From an uncultured Bacteroidales bacterium (GTDB lineage: Bacteria; Bacteroidota; Bacteroidia; Bacteroidales; UBA932): a DNA stretch of 33,128 nt. A model generated the notes under the pieces. It saw nothing but the letters and a program-made list of their open reading frames with translations. It made no database searches and was not told where the DNA came from. Shown piece after piece: positions 23,405 to 33,116 of this stretch. Made by a program: the position numbers and the translations under genes. Position 1 is the stretch's first letter, and each line of letters opens with the position of its first letter. The stretch lies in the NCBI GenBank assembly GCA_945874155.1, contig CAMCFO010000030.1, positions 1 to 33,128 of the forward strand, in the 5' to 3' direction.

Positions 23405-24713
23405 GGCATATCACAAAATCTACACGAAACTTGAGGGCATTACCAAGGCCACAGTTTCACTCAAGGCTGACGGTGTGGCAAATGACGAGCTTGCCGTTGT
23501 GGATTCCAGGCTTGCACAGGTCGTAAAGACCAAGGGCTCGATGGTGACTCTCCAGGTGTTCTCGGGCACAGAGGGCATCCCGACCGATGCAGCCGTAACC
23601 TTCCTGGGCAACCCTCCGACACTCCACGTGAGCGATGATCTGGCAGGTCGTTTCTTCGATGCCTATGGACATCCTATTGACGGAGGTCCCGAAGTCGAAG
23701 GCGAAGAAAGGCAGATCGGAGGTCCGTCCGTGAACCCATACAAGAGAAAACAGCCGTCCGAAATCATCCCGACCGGTATTGCGGGCATCGACCTGAACAA
23801 CACCCTCGTGTCCGGACAGAAGATTCCGTTCTTCGCAGACCCTGACCAGCCATACAACAACGTGATGGCACAGGTGGCCCTGCGCGCAGACGTGGACAAG
23901 ATCATCCTCGGAGGTATGGGACTTTCAAACGACGACTACCTCTACTTCAAGCACGAATTCGAGTCAGCAGGTGCTCTAGACAAGATCATCTCTTTCGTGA
24001 ACACCACCGAACAGCCTCCTGTGGAGCGTCTCCTCATTCCGGATATGGCGCTCACGGCTGCTGAGTATTTCGCAGTGGAGAAAAACGAGAAGGTGCTCGT
24101 GCTCCTGACCGATATGACCCTCTATGCGGATGCCCTCTCCATCGTATCCAACCGTATGGACCAGATTCCTTCCAAGGACTCAATGCCTGGTTCCCTCTAT
24201 TCGGACCTTGCAAAAATCTACGAGAAGGCGGTGCAACTCCCTGACGGAGGTTCCATCACCATCATAGCCGTGACCACCCTCAACGACGGAGACATCACAC
24301 ACGCGATTCCGGACAACACCGGTTATATCACTGAGGGTCAGCTCTATCTCCGCGCAGATCCGGATTCCGGCAAGGTCATCATCGACCCGTTCCGTTCCCT
24401 CTCCCGACTCAAGCAGCTGGTACAGGGAAAGAAGACCAGGGAAGACCACTCTCAGGTGATGAACGCTTCAGTTCGTCTGTACGCCGACGCCCAGAACGCC
24501 AAGACCAAACTCGAGAACGGTTTCGACCTTTCCGACTATGACAACCGCTGTCTGGACTACGCGAAAGAATACGCCACAAGAATCCTTTCCATCGACGTGA
24601 ACCTGAGTATCAATGAGATGCTCGATACGGCCTGGGAAATATTCGCCAAATTCTTCACTCCGGCAGAGACTGGTATCAAACAGGCCCTGGTGGACAAATA
24701 CTGGAAGAAATAA
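23394..24713 (+). CDS. atpB: V/A-type ATPase regulatory subunit B
   Basis: The non-catalytic partner of subunit A, 439 residues. Where A has the P-loop, B has SGQKIPFFADPDQPYNNVMAQVAL, the degenerate form normal for the family. Other hallmarks are KRKQPSEIIPTGIAGIDLNNTLV, ERLLIPDMALTAAEYFAVEKNEKVLVLLTDMTLYADALSIVSNR and GSITIIAVTTLNDGDITHAIPDNTGYITEGQLYL. The ATG lies within the last codons of atpA (11-base overlap). Subunit D follows after 9 bases. A short Ala-, Lys- and Glu-rich tail ends the protein. Confidence 0.96.
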   Translation: MANKAYHKIYTKLEGITKATVSLKADGVANDELAVVDSRLAQVVKTKGSMVTLQVFSGTEGIPTDAAVTFLGNPPTLHVSDDLAGRFFDAYGHPIDGGPEVEGEERQIGGPSVNPYKRKQPSEIIPTGIAGIDLNNTLVSGQKIPFFADPDQPYNNVMAQVALRADVDKIILGGMGLSNDDYLYFKHEFESAGALDKIISFVNTTEQPPVERLLIPDMALTAAEYFAVEKNEKVLVLLTDMTLYADALSIVSNRMDQIPSKDSMPGSLYSDLAKIYEKAVQLPDGGSITIIAVTTLNDGDITHAIPDNTGYITEGQLYLRADPDSGKVIIDPFRSLSRLKQLVQGKKTREDHSQVMNASVRLYADAQNAKTKLENGFDLSDYDNRCLDYAKEYATRILSIDVNLSINEMLDTAWEIFAKFFTPAETGIKQALVDKYWKK

Positions 24714-24722
24714 TATCTGATT

Positions 24723-25334
24723 ATGGCAATAAAGTTTCAATATAACAAGACTTCCCTGAACGAAATCGGCAAGCAGCTGAAGATGCGCAAGAATGCCCTC
24801 CCTACCCTGAAAAACAAGGAGAGCGCCCTGCGTATGGAAGTGAAGCGCGCCAAGGACCATTCGGAGAAGCTGATTGAAGATCTTGAAGCCGCCCTGCAGA
24901 AATACGATTATCTTGCCGCCCTTTGGAACGAGTTTGAGCCGGGATTGATTTCCATCACGGACGTGGAACTGGTTACGGTGAAGGTGGCAGGCGTGAAAAC
25001 TCCTGAATTGAAGGGAATTTCCTACGAAATCCACGAGTTCAACGCCTTCGTCAAGCCGGCCTGGTATGCCGACGGAGTTGCGATTCTCAAAGAACTTTCG
25101 AGATTGGGAATCGAATCCGAGGTGTATAAGGAAAAGAGCCGCATCCTGGACTACTCCCGAAAAAAGACCACCCAGAAGGTGAACCTCTATGAGAAGGTGC
25201 AGATTCCGGGCTATCAGGAAGCGATACGCAAGATAAAGCGCTATATGGAGGACGAGGAAAACCTCTCCAAGGCGGCATCCAAAATCGTCAAGAACAGACA
25301 CGCAGAAGAAGAGGAGGAAACAGTCAATGGTTGA
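24723..25334 (+). CDS. atpD: V/A-type ATPase subunit D (central rotor shaft)
   Basis: A 203-residue protein forming the rotating shaft inside the A3B3 head. The N-terminal helix (YNKTSLNEIGKQLKMRKNALPTLKNKESALRMEVKRAK) and the C-terminal helix (RKKTTQKVNLYEKVQIPGYQEAIRKIKRYMEDEENLSKAASKIVKNR) would form the antiparallel coiled coil. The family marker QKVNLYEKVQIPGY near 160-172 (usually KVNALE-x-x-x-IP) is present. It starts 9 bases after atpB and overlaps the start of atpI by 8 bases. No separate subunit F gene follows. Confidence 0.93.
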   Translation: MAIKFQYNKTSLNEIGKQLKMRKNALPTLKNKESALRMEVKRAKDHSEKLIEDLEAALQKYDYLAALWNEFEPGLISITDVELVTVKVAGVKTPELKGISYEIHEFNAFVKPAWYADGVAILKELSRLGIESEVYKEKSRILDYSRKKTTQKVNLYEKVQIPGYQEAIRKIKRYMEDEENLSKAASKIVKNRHAEEEEETVNG

Positions 25335-27186
25335 GAAAATGACAAAATATTCCTTCATTCTCCCGAGCGGGGAAACTGAAGGCTTTTTTGAGTGGCTTCA
25401 GGATTTGGGCATAATGGACGTGAACCGTTCATCCAAACCCGTGGACTCCACTTCTTCCGAGTTGCTGGAAAAGGTGAGCGGAGCAAAGAAGACTCTGGGC
25501 ATACTGGAGAAAATCGACTACTCCGGGGATCCTGATTACGAACTCATCTGCAAAGCAGCGTCAGAGACAGTCATCGAGGGTTGCAAGACTTGCAATACCC
25601 TTATGGCAGTGAACAGGCTGGATGCTCTCAAGAGCGAACTTGCAGCTGCCAGAAAGGCACTTGCCGAAGTGCAGCCTTGGGGCTCTTATGACCGCGACAA
25701 ACTCCTTGGAATCAAGGACTTGAAGATAAGATGGTACAAAGTCCCGGCAAAACAGTACAAGGATGAGTGGGAAAATGAATGGGCCATTGTGAAGGTCAAT
25801 CAGGACAAGAACAATGTCTGGTTCGTCACACTCTCCCCTGCCGATGCCGAATACGGTTTCCCTGTGGCTGAATGTGCAGCTCCGGCTCTTTCCGTGCAGC
25901 AGGCCCAAAGCCGTATCGACGAGCTGAATGCTGAAGTGATTGCCCAGAAAGGCAAATTGCTTGCGCTGAAGAACAACTATCTGGACCACGTCCGGAAAGG
26001 CCTCAGGCGCAAGACTGCCGATCTGGACCGCTACCTTGCAGCAGCCGGCACCGAAGAAGCCGCCGAAGGTCATATCACGATAGTCACGGGTTTCGCTCCG
26101 ACTTCCAAGGACGAGGAACTTGCACAGGCTTTCAACGGACGCGACCTGCTCTGGATAAGCGCCCCTGCAAGCGTGGAGGACAATCCTCCGATCAAGATAC
26201 GCAACAACTGGTTTGCACGGAATTTCGAGGTGCTCACCGGAATGTACGGTCTGCCATCCTACGGTGAATTCGACCCGACTCCGATTCTGGCACCGTTCTT
26301 CCTGCTGTTCTTCTCAATGTGTATGGGAGACGCAGGTTACGGTATCATTCTCATCATCGCGGGTCTGGTGCTCAAATACAAGATGGGAGGCAGCAGCCTG
26401 GGCAAGATGCACCGTCTGGTGACCTTCCTCGGAGTGGGCACCCTGATTGTGGGCCTGTTTATGGGCACTTTCTTCGGAATCAACCTGCTTCAGGCCGAGT
26501 GGACCCCATCCTGGCTGAAGGCCATCTGCGTGGACGGCTGGTTCCCTGAGGGCAAGATTGCCGGTTTCCCTGCACAGATGGTTATGGCTGTGGGCATCGG
26601 AGTCTTCCACATCTGCCTTGCAATGATAGTCAAGACCATAGGTTTCACAAAACGCTTCGGCTTCAAGAACACCGTGGGCACCTGGGGATGGACCCTGCTT
26701 ATTGTCGGAGGCATAATTCTGGCGGTGCTCGGGACTATGGAATGGCTCGGCGGCGAGGCTCTCAAATGGGCCGTCATCGCTTTAGCTGTCATCAGCGGTC
26801 TGGCCATCTTCCCGTTCAACACCCCGGGACGCAATCCTCTCGTGAACATCGGCTCGGGACTTTGGGACACCTACAATATGGTGACCGGTCTGCTCGGTGA
26901 CGTGCTCAGCTACATACGTCTCTATGCCCTCGGGCTTGCTGGCGGTATGCTCGGCAATGCGTTCAACCTTATGGGCGGTATGATACTGAACATCCCTGTC
27001 CCCGGAGTGAACTGGGTGTTCTGCATCGTAATCCTCATTTTCGGACACGTGCTGAACCTCGCGATGGCCTGCCTTGGAGCATTCGTGCACCCTCTGCGTC
27101 TTACCTTCGTGGAGTATTTCAAGAATTCAGGATATGAGGGCACAGGCACAGCCTACAGACCTCTTTCCAAAGACATACAAGAATAA
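25327..27186 (+). CDS. atpI: V/A-type ATPase membrane subunit I (a-subunit homologue)
   Basis: Provides the ion half-channels and the stator. The 619 residues have a soluble N-terminal half (about 1-325) with helical arms, then a membrane half with about seven hydrophobic helices (FDPTPILAPFFLLFFSMCMGDAGYGIILIIAGLVL begins the first; AQMVMAVGIGVFHICLAMI, NTVGTWGWTLLIVGGIIL and NPLVNIGSGLWDTYNMVTGLLGDVLSYIRLYALGLAGGM later). The conserved Arg in SYIRLYALGLAGG is the essential residue facing the K-ring carboxylate. The end AFVHPLRLTFVEYFKNSGYEGTG is family-typical. It overlaps atpD by 8 bases; a second in-frame ATG four codons later (MTKYSF) is an alternative start. Confidence 0.95.
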   Translation: MVEKMTKYSFILPSGETEGFFEWLQDLGIMDVNRSSKPVDSTSSELLEKVSGAKKTLGILEKIDYSGDPDYELICKAASETVIEGCKTCNTLMAVNRLDALKSELAAARKALAEVQPWGSYDRDKLLGIKDLKIRWYKVPAKQYKDEWENEWAIVKVNQDKNNVWFVTLSPADAEYGFPVAECAAPALSVQQAQSRIDELNAEVIAQKGKLLALKNNYLDHVRKGLRRKTADLDRYLAAAGTEEAAEGHITIVTGFAPTSKDEELAQAFNGRDLLWISAPASVEDNPPIKIRNNWFARNFEVLTGMYGLPSYGEFDPTPILAPFFLLFFSMCMGDAGYGIILIIAGLVLKYKMGGSSLGKMHRLVTFLGVGTLIVGLFMGTFFGINLLQAEWTPSWLKAICVDGWFPEGKIAGFPAQMVMAVGIGVFHICLAMIVKTIGFTKRFGFKNTVGTWGWTLLIVGGIILAVLGTMEWLGGEALKWAVIALAVISGLAIFPFNTPGRNPLVNIGSGLWDTYNMVTGLLGDVLSYIRLYALGLAGGMLGNAFNLMGGMILNIPVPGVNWVFCIVILIFGHVLNLAMACLGAFVHPLRLTFVEYFKNSGYEGTGTAYRPLSKDIQE

Positions 27187-27190
27187 ATAA

Positions 27191-27646
<456 letters not shown>

Positions 27647-27667
27647 TCGGGATATCTATAATTCATC

Positions 27668-27708
27668 ACAGCCTCTGCACCTCAATGGTCCGGAGGCTGT
27701 TTTTTTTG
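27668..27708 (+). terminator. Rho-independent terminator of the V-ATPase operon
   Basis: ACAGCCTC (27668-27675) pairs with GAGGCTGT (27693-27700), followed by an eight-base T-run (27700-27707). It separates atpK from the gltB promoter. Confidence 0.9.
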
Positions 27709-27727
27709 CATTTTTACAGCCCAAAAA

Positions 27728-27757
27728 TTGATTTTTTTCCGACAGTTTATAAATTTG
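27728..27757 (+). promoter_or_regulatory. Promoter of gltB
   Basis: TTG (27728-27730), a 19-base gap, then TAAATTTG (27750-27757) and CAGAAT: a good match to the Bacteroidota housekeeping consensus. Transcription would start about 7 bases downstream, giving a leader of roughly 48 bases before the ATG at 27812. Confidence 0.75.
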
Positions 27758-27811
27758 CAGAATCAAAAGGGCAGAAGCCCGGAACAGTAGTAGTGTTTTA
27801 ATGATTTGCCT

Positions 27812-30800
27812 ATGAACGAACTCGGCAGATTGCAGGCTCACGGACTGTATAGCCCGGAATATGAACACGATGCCTGCGGAGTTGGCCTGGTGGTCAATAT
27901 CAACGGAAGCAAATATCACGACATTGTCCTCAAAGCGCTGAGCGTGCTGGAGAATATGGCCCATCGCGGGGCTGAAGGAGGAGACCACAAGACCGGAGAC
28001 GGTGCCGGAATCCTCGTGCAGATACCCCACGAATTCATATTGCTCCACGGCATCCCGGTGCCGGAGAAAGGCCGCTACGGGGTGGGTATGGTATTCCTGC
28101 CCAAAGCCCCTGAAGACAATGCCAAATTCACCGAAATCATAAATGAAGGCTTTGACAATCAAGGTCTTTCCATAATGCACAGCCGCACAGTACCAGTACG
28201 TAGTGAAGTACTGGGAGAAATGGCTGCCGCATCCGAACCGGAAATCCGTCAGCTGTTCATAGTGGGCTGCGACGACAACAGCATACTCGAGGACAAACTT
28301 TACCTCGCCCGCAAGGAAATTGAAAAGCGGGTATCCGCATCGGAAATAGCTGACAAGAGCGCCTGCTATTTCGCCAGCCTCTCCACCAGGACTATGGTGT
28401 ATAAAGGTATGCTCAGTTCCCTCCAGCTCAGGGAATATTTTCCGGACCTCACCGACCCTTATTTCACCAGTGCAATCGCCCTGGTGCACTCCCGTTTCTC
28501 CACCAACACCTTCCCGACCTGGAGCCTTGCCCAGCCGTTCCGAATGATGGGCCACAACGGGGAAATCAACACCATACGCGGAAACAGGTTGTGGATAAAG
28601 ACCAGGGAAGCCCTGCTCAAAACCCCCAACCTCGGGAAAATCACAGAGAACGTAAGCCCCATAGTGGAGCCGGGAATGAGCGACAGCGCTTCCTTCGACA
28701 ACGTGCTGGAATTCTTCACCCGCTGCGGACAGTCCCTGCCCCACACCCTCTCAATGCTGGTTCCGGAGAGTTACAAGGAAGGCAACCCTTTGGGACACAG
28801 GCTGAAATGTTTCTATGAATACCATTCCATCTTCACTGAACCTTGGGATGGCCCTGCCACCATACTCTTCTCCGACGGACGTTACGCCGGAGGTATGCTG
28901 GACAGAAACGGACTGAGGCCCTGCCGCTATTTCATCACCACCGGAGGTATGCTCGTAATGGCATCCGAAACCGGAGTATGCGATGTTCCTGCCGGAGAAA
29001 TAGCCTCCAAAGGCAGGCTCAGGCCGGGCAAAATCCTTATGGTGGACACAGTGGAAGGCAAAATCCTGCAGGATGACGAAATCAAGGCCAAACTTGCAGC
29101 GGAGCATCCATATTCCGAATGGTTGCACGCCAACCGCATCATACTCAAGGACATACGCAGCGGCCGCAAGGAAGAGCACCACGTGGAGGACTTCGAAAGT
29201 ATGCTCAGGGCCTTCCAATACAGCCGCGAGGACATAGAGAGGGTGATGGTGCCTATGGCCGTAAACAGCAGCGAGCCCCTCACCGCGATGGGAGACGACA
29301 CCCCTCTGGCAGTGCTGGCGAACAAGCCCCAAAGGTTCTTCAACTATTTCAAGCAGAAATTCGCCCAAGTCACCAACCCTCCTATAGACCCTATCAGGGA
29401 GCAGGCCGTGATGTCCCTGACCAGCTACATAGGAGCGGTAAAAGGCAATATCCTGCACCCGTCCCCGGAGCTGTGCAAGGTGGTGAAACTCAGCTCCCCC
29501 ATTCTCTCCAACAGTGAGCTTGACACTCTCAATAACCTGAAATACAAAGGTTTCCGCACCATCAAACTGCCTATGACCTTCGAAGTGGCGGGAGGTGAGA
29601 AAGCCCTTGAGGATGCCCTTGACAGACTTTGCAGCAGCGCAGAGCACGCTGTGGACGACGGTTACAATTATATCATCATAAGCGACCGGGGAGTGGATGC
29701 CCGCAAAGCCCCAATCCCTTCCCTTCTGGCTATGGCCGCAGTGCACCACCACCTCATCCATTGCAGGAAAAGGGCCCAGACGGCAGTGGTCGTGGAATCC
29801 GGAGAGGTCTGCGAAGTGATGCACGTGGCGCTGCTCATAGGTTATGGTGCCAGTGCCGTGAACCCATATATGGCTTTCGGAATCCTCGGCAAACTCGTGG
29901 AGGAAAAGTCCATTCAGCTGGACTACCCTTCCGCCCGCGACCATTATATCCAGGCCATCAACAAGGGTATGCTGAAAATACTCTCCAAGATGGGCATTTC
30001 CACCATACGCAGCTACAGGGGTGCCGCGCTCTTCGAAAGCCTGGGCGTAAGTTCATCAGTGCTTGACAGATATATGGGAGGAGGACTGTCCCAGATCGAG
30101 GGTATCACAATGGAAGACATAGCCTCAGACATAGTCTCTGCCCATAGTGCCGCCTACCGTGGCGAAAACGGGGACGGAAACGGGGTGGCAGCATCCCTGG
30201 AAGACTACGGGCGTTATGCCTGGCGCAAGGACGGGGAAAAGCACGGCTGGAACCCTTCAGGAATAAGACTCCTTCACAAAGCCGTACGGGAGGGAGACTT
30301 CGAAACATTCAAGAATTTCTCCTCGGCTGCTGAAAACCGTCAGAACCCTATGTACCTGAGGGACCTGATGGAAATCGAGAGCGACCGTCAGAGCATCCCA
30401 CTGGAAGAAGTGGAGAGCGAGGAGAACATAATGAAGCGCTTCGTTGCGGAAGCCATATCCTTCGGAGCCATAAGCAAGAGCGCTCACGAGACCATAGCCT
30501 TGGCAATGAACAAGATAGGCGCGCAGAGCAACACGGGAGAAGGCGGAGAGGACCCGTCCCGAAACACTCCTCTTCCGGACGGAACATCAGCCCGCAGTGC
30601 CGTGAAACAGGTGGCATCCGGGCGTTTCGGAGTGGACGCCTACTACCTTGTGAACGCGGATGAAATCCAGATCAAGGTGGCACAGGGAGCAAAACCGGGA
30701 GAGGGCGGACAGTTGCCGGGATTCAAGGTCAACTCCCTCATAGCCAAGACCAGACACGCGGTTCCGGGCATAACCCTCATCTCCCCTCCTCCGCACCACG

Positions 30801-32275
30801 ACATCTACTCCATTGAAGACCTCGCCCAGTTGATTTTCGACCTCAAGAACGTGAACAGCAGCGCCAGAATCAGCGTTAAACTCGTGTCCGAGGCTGGAGT
30901 GGGGACCATTGCAGCCGGAGTTGCAAAAGCCAAGGCGGACGTGATCCTCATCAGCGGAGGAGACGGCGGCACAGGTGCAAGTCCTGCAAGTTCAGTACGT
31001 TACGCAGGCTGTCCGGCAGAAACCGGTCTGGCACAGGTGCAGCAGACCCTGGTGGTGAACAACCTCCGAGGCAAGGTGCGTCTGCAGGTGGACGGCGGAC
31101 TGAAGACTGCCCGCGACGTGATGTTTATGGCCCTGCTCGGAGCCGAGGAATACGGATTCGGAACGGCGGTGATGGTGTGTATGGGCTGCGTGATGTGCCG
31201 CAAATGCAACACCGACACCTGTCCCACCGGCATTGCCACCCAACGACCGGAGCTGGAGTCGAAATTTGCCGGAAAACCTGAACATATCGAGACCTATTTC
31301 CGCTTTATGGCCAGACAGGTGAGGGAATATCTCGCACTTATGGGCTACCGCAGTTTAGGTGAAATCATAGGCCGTGCGGACCTGCTGCACAAACGCAGCT
31401 ACCCTGCCGGAGCAAAGGCGGGCAAAGTCTCCCTCGACAAGGTGCTCTACATTCCGGATGCAGCCAAGGGCAACGACCGCCAGTTCACGACAGCCCAGGA
31501 CCACAAACTGGACCAGGTCAAGGACAGGGAAATACTCGATATGCTCCTGCCTATCCTCAAAACCCGCAGGACCATAAGCTTAGGTGTGGAGGTGAAGAAC
31601 ACCGACAGAAGTGTGGGCGCAATGCTCAGCGGCTGGGTTACACGCAAATATGGACAGAAGGGTCTGCCAAAAGACAGCATAGACCTGCATTTCAGGGGTT
31701 CCGCCGGACAGTCCTTCGGAGCCTTCCTCTGCCGGGGCATCACATTCCGCCTTGAGGGGGATGCCAACGACTATATGGGCAAGGGTCTTTGCGGAGGACG
31801 CATAATCGTAACCCCTGACAGGGACTCCGAGTTCAAGGCAGAGGATAATATAATTGCCGGGAACACAATCGGTTATGGAGCTACATCCGGAGAAATGTTC
31901 ATACGTGGGCAGGTGGGCGAAAGATTCTGCGTGAGGAACAGCGGTGTGGATGCCGTGGTCGAAGGTGTCGGAGACCATTGCTGCGAATATATGACCGGAG
32001 GCCGGGTGATAGTCCTGGGCCGCACGGGCAGGAATTTCGCTGCCGGAATGAGCGGAGGTGTGGCTTATGTATGGAACCCTGACGGAAACTTCGATTTCTA
32101 CTGCAATATGGATATGGTGGAACTTGCACTGCTGGAGGACGAGAGGGAGAAGGAGGATGTGCTCACACTGCTGAAGACCCATTGCAGGCTCACAGGAAGC
32201 AGCATTGCGGAGAAGATGACAGAAGACTGGGACAATTATTCCAGACAGTTCATCAAGGTGGTTCCTGCAAAATGA
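27812..32275 (+). CDS. gltB: Glutamate synthase large subunit
   Basis: Makes glutamate from glutamine and 2-oxoglutarate; 1487 residues, the normal length for GltB. Residues 1-21 are a propeptide, and Cys22 in HDACGVG is the class II amidotransferase nucleophile exposed after cleavage. The middle holds the linker domain; the FMN-binding synthase domain includes GAQSNTGEGGEDPSR and SGGDGGTGASPASSVRYAG (about 1047). A 3Fe-4S cluster site C-x5-C-x4-C is at Cys1126, Cys1132 and Cys1137, followed by PTGIATQ. The C-terminal GXGXG beta-helix ends the protein (GLCGGRIIVTPDRD, GATSGEMFIRGQVGERF, MTGGRVIVLGRTGRNFAAGMSGG). ATG 27812 is preferred over an in-frame TTG six bases earlier. No gltD follows, so the electron donor is unclear: an unlinked GltD or a ferredoxin. 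Confidence 0.97.
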   Translation: MNELGRLQAHGLYSPEYEHDACGVGLVVNINGSKYHDIVLKALSVLENMAHRGAEGGDHKTGDGAGILVQIPHEFILLHGIPVPEKGRYGVGMVFLPKAPEDNAKFTEIINEGFDNQGLSIMHSRTVPVRSEVLGEMAAASEPEIRQLFIVGCDDNSILEDKLYLARKEIEKRVSASEIADKSACYFASLSTRTMVYKGMLSSLQLREYFPDLTDPYFTSAIALVHSRFSTNTFPTWSLAQPFRMMGHNGEINTIRGNRLWIKTREALLKTPNLGKITENVSPIVEPGMSDSASFDNVLEFFTRCGQSLPHTLSMLVPESYKEGNPLGHRLKCFYEYHSIFTEPWDGPATILFSDGRYAGGMLDRNGLRPCRYFITTGGMLVMASETGVCDVPAGEIASKGRLRPGKILMVDTVEGKILQDDEIKAKLAAEHPYSEWLHANRIILKDIRSGRKEEHHVEDFESMLRAFQYSREDIERVMVPMAVNSSEPLTAMGDDTPLAVLANKPQRFFNYFKQKFAQVTNPPIDPIREQAVMSLTSYIGAVKGNILHPSPELCKVVKLSSPILSNSELDTLNNLKYKGFRTIKLPMTFEVAGGEKALEDALDRLCSSAEHAVDDGYNYIIISDRGVDARKAPIPSLLAMAAVHHHLIHCRKRAQTAVVVESGEVCEVMHVALLIGYGASAVNPYMAFGILGKLVEEKSIQLDYPSARDHYIQAINKGMLKILSKMGISTIRSYRGAALFESLGVSSSVLDRYMGGGLSQIEGITMEDIASDIVSAHSAAYRGENGDGNGVAASLEDYGRYAWRKDGEKHGWNPSGIRLLHKAVREGDFETFKNFSSAAENRQNPMYLRDLMEIESDRQSIPLEEVESEENIMKRFVAEAISFGAISKSAHETIALAMNKIGAQSNTGEGGEDPSRNTPLPDGTSARSAVKQVASGRFGVDAYYLVNADEIQIKVAQGAKPGEGGQLPGFKVNSLIAKTRHAVPGITLISPPPHHDIYSIEDLAQLIFDLKNVNSSARISVKLVSEAGVGTIAAGVAKAKADVILISGGDGGTGASPASSVRYAGCPAETGLAQVQQTLVVNNLRGKVRLQVDGGLKTARDVMFMALLGAEEYGFGTAVMVCMGCVMCRKCNTDTCPTGIATQRPELESKFAGKPEHIETYFRFMARQVREYLALMGYRSLGEIIGRADLLHKRSYPAGAKAGKVSLDKVLYIPDAAKGNDRQFTTAQDHKLDQVKDREILDMLLPILKTRRTISLGVEVKNTDRSVGAMLSGWVTRKYGQKGLPKDSIDLHFRGSAGQSFGAFLCRGITFRLEGDANDYMGKGLCGGRIIVTPDRDSEFKAEDNIIAGNTIGYGATSGEMFIRGQVGERFCVRNSGVDAVVEGVGDHCCEYMTGGRVIVLGRTGRNFAAGMSGGVAYVWNPDGNFDFYCNMDMVELALLEDEREKEDVLTLLKTHCRLTGSSIAEKMTEDWDNYSRQFIKVVPAK

Positions 32276-32320
32276 TTTCCGGAAGAGCCTTACCGCTTTA
32301 GTAAAATTGTGGGTCGTGAA

Positions 32321-32352
32321 TTTGACAAATTCAAAATTGATTCATAAATTTG
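32321..32352 (+). promoter_or_regulatory. Promoter of the rubrerythrin gene
   Basis: TTTG (32321-32324), a 20-base gap, then TAAATTTG (32345-32352) with CAGAATTG after it. This is the best promoter match in the window. The ATG is 33 bases downstream. No terminator was seen between gltB and this promoter. Confidence 0.8.
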
Positions 32353-32385
32353 CAGAATTGAAAACAGTTACAAACATTTATAACT

Positions 32386-32925
32386 ATGGCAAATAAATAC
32401 GCAGGCACCCAGACCGAAAAGAATCTGGAAGCAGCTTTCGCTGGTGAGTCTCAGGCTCGCAACAAGTACACTTATTATGCTTCAAAGGCAAAGAAACAGG
32501 GATTCGAGCAAATCGCAGCCCTCTTCCTTGAGACCGCCGATAACGAGAAGGAGCACGCAAAACTCTGGTTCAAGGAACTTCACGGCATCGGTGACACAGC
32601 AGAGAATCTCGCAGACGCAGCAGCCGGCGAGAACTACGAATGGACAGATATGTATGCAGGTTTTGCAAAGACAGCTGAGGAGGAAGGCTTCCCTGAGCTC
32701 GCTGCAAAATTCCGCGGTGTAGCTGCCATTGAAAAGCGTCACGAGGAACGTTACCGCGCACTTCTGAAGAATGTCGAGACTGCACAGGTATTCGAAAGGT
32801 CTGAGGTGAAAGTTTGGGAGTGCCGCAATTGCGGACATATCGTTGTGGGTACCAAGGCACCTGAAATCTGCCCTGTATGCGCTCACCCGAAGGCTTACTT
32901 CGAAATTCACAAGGAGAACTTCTAA
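32386..32925 (+). CDS. rbr: Rubrerythrin
   Basis: A non-haem diiron protein that reduces hydrogen peroxide in the cytosol of anaerobes; 179 residues, the normal short form. The four-helix bundle supplies diiron ligands in E-x-x-R/Y and E-x-x-H repeats: Glu21 (AGESQAR), Glu54 and His57 (DNEKEHAKL), the acidic run near Glu98-100 (TAEEEGF), and Glu116 and His119 (AIEKRHEER). The C-terminal rubredoxin-like domain binds one iron through Cys146, Cys149, Cys162 and Cys165 (CRNCG ... [11 protein letters not shown]). It is a monocistronic unit with its own strong promoter and a structured 3' region. Its neighbour gltB is unrelated in function. Confidence 0.97.
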   Translation: MANKYAGTQTEKNLEAAFAGESQARNKYTYYASKAKKQGFEQIAALFLETADNEKEHAKLWFKELHGIGDTAENLADAAAGENYEWTDMYAGFAKTAEEEGFPELAAKFRGVAAIEKRHEERYRALLKNVETAQVFERSEVKVWECRNCGHIVVGTKAPEICPVCAHPKAYFEIHKENF

Positions 32926-32934
32926 ATTACACAC

Positions 32935-33067
32935 AGGGGATGACCCAAAAGTCCCGAAGGGACCGCACCGGAGGTGCGAAATGCCCCTAATAGGGGCCGC
33001 AGACGCAAGTCTGCGGGGGTTAAGGAGTCCCGAAGGGGATGAACAAAAGGCTTTTTGGTCATCCCCT
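32935..33067 (+). ncRNA. Multi-branched hairpin element after rubrerythrin
   Basis: AGGGGATGACCCAAAAG (32935-32951) pairs with CTTTTTGGTCATCCCCT (33051-33067) over 17 positions with one mismatch. This encloses five local hairpins in tandem: GTCCC/GGGAC (32951-32963; its first base is also the last of the outer arm), CGCACC/GGTGCG (32964-32978), GCCCC/GGGGC (32983-32997), CGCAGAC/GTCTGCG with a GCAA tetraloop (32998-33015), and a weaker TCCC/GGGA (33028-33039). It could be a structured 3' UTR, a small RNA or a palindromic mobile repeat; the type is a placeholder. Confidence 0.55.
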
Positions 33068-33086
33068 TACATTTTTCAAGCGTTTG

Positions 33087-33116
33087 ACCGCCAGTGTTCG
33101 CACCGGCGGTTTTTTT
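33087..33116 (+). terminator. Rho-independent terminator after rubrerythrin
   Basis: ACCGCC (33087-33092) pairs with GGCGGT (33105-33110), extended by GTG and CAC around a TTCG tetraloop, then a T-run at 33110-33116. It would end the rubrerythrin transcript including the structured element. Confidence 0.9.

Noticed and set aside
27806..27811. TTG start for gltB
   Set aside because: An ATG two codons later is the normal choice and gives a proper propeptide length before Cys22.
28751..29944. 397-residue minus-strand open frame opposite gltB (also 27656-28744)
   Set aside because: His-, Val- and Gly-rich shadows of GltB; no recognisable family, and no start context or promoter.
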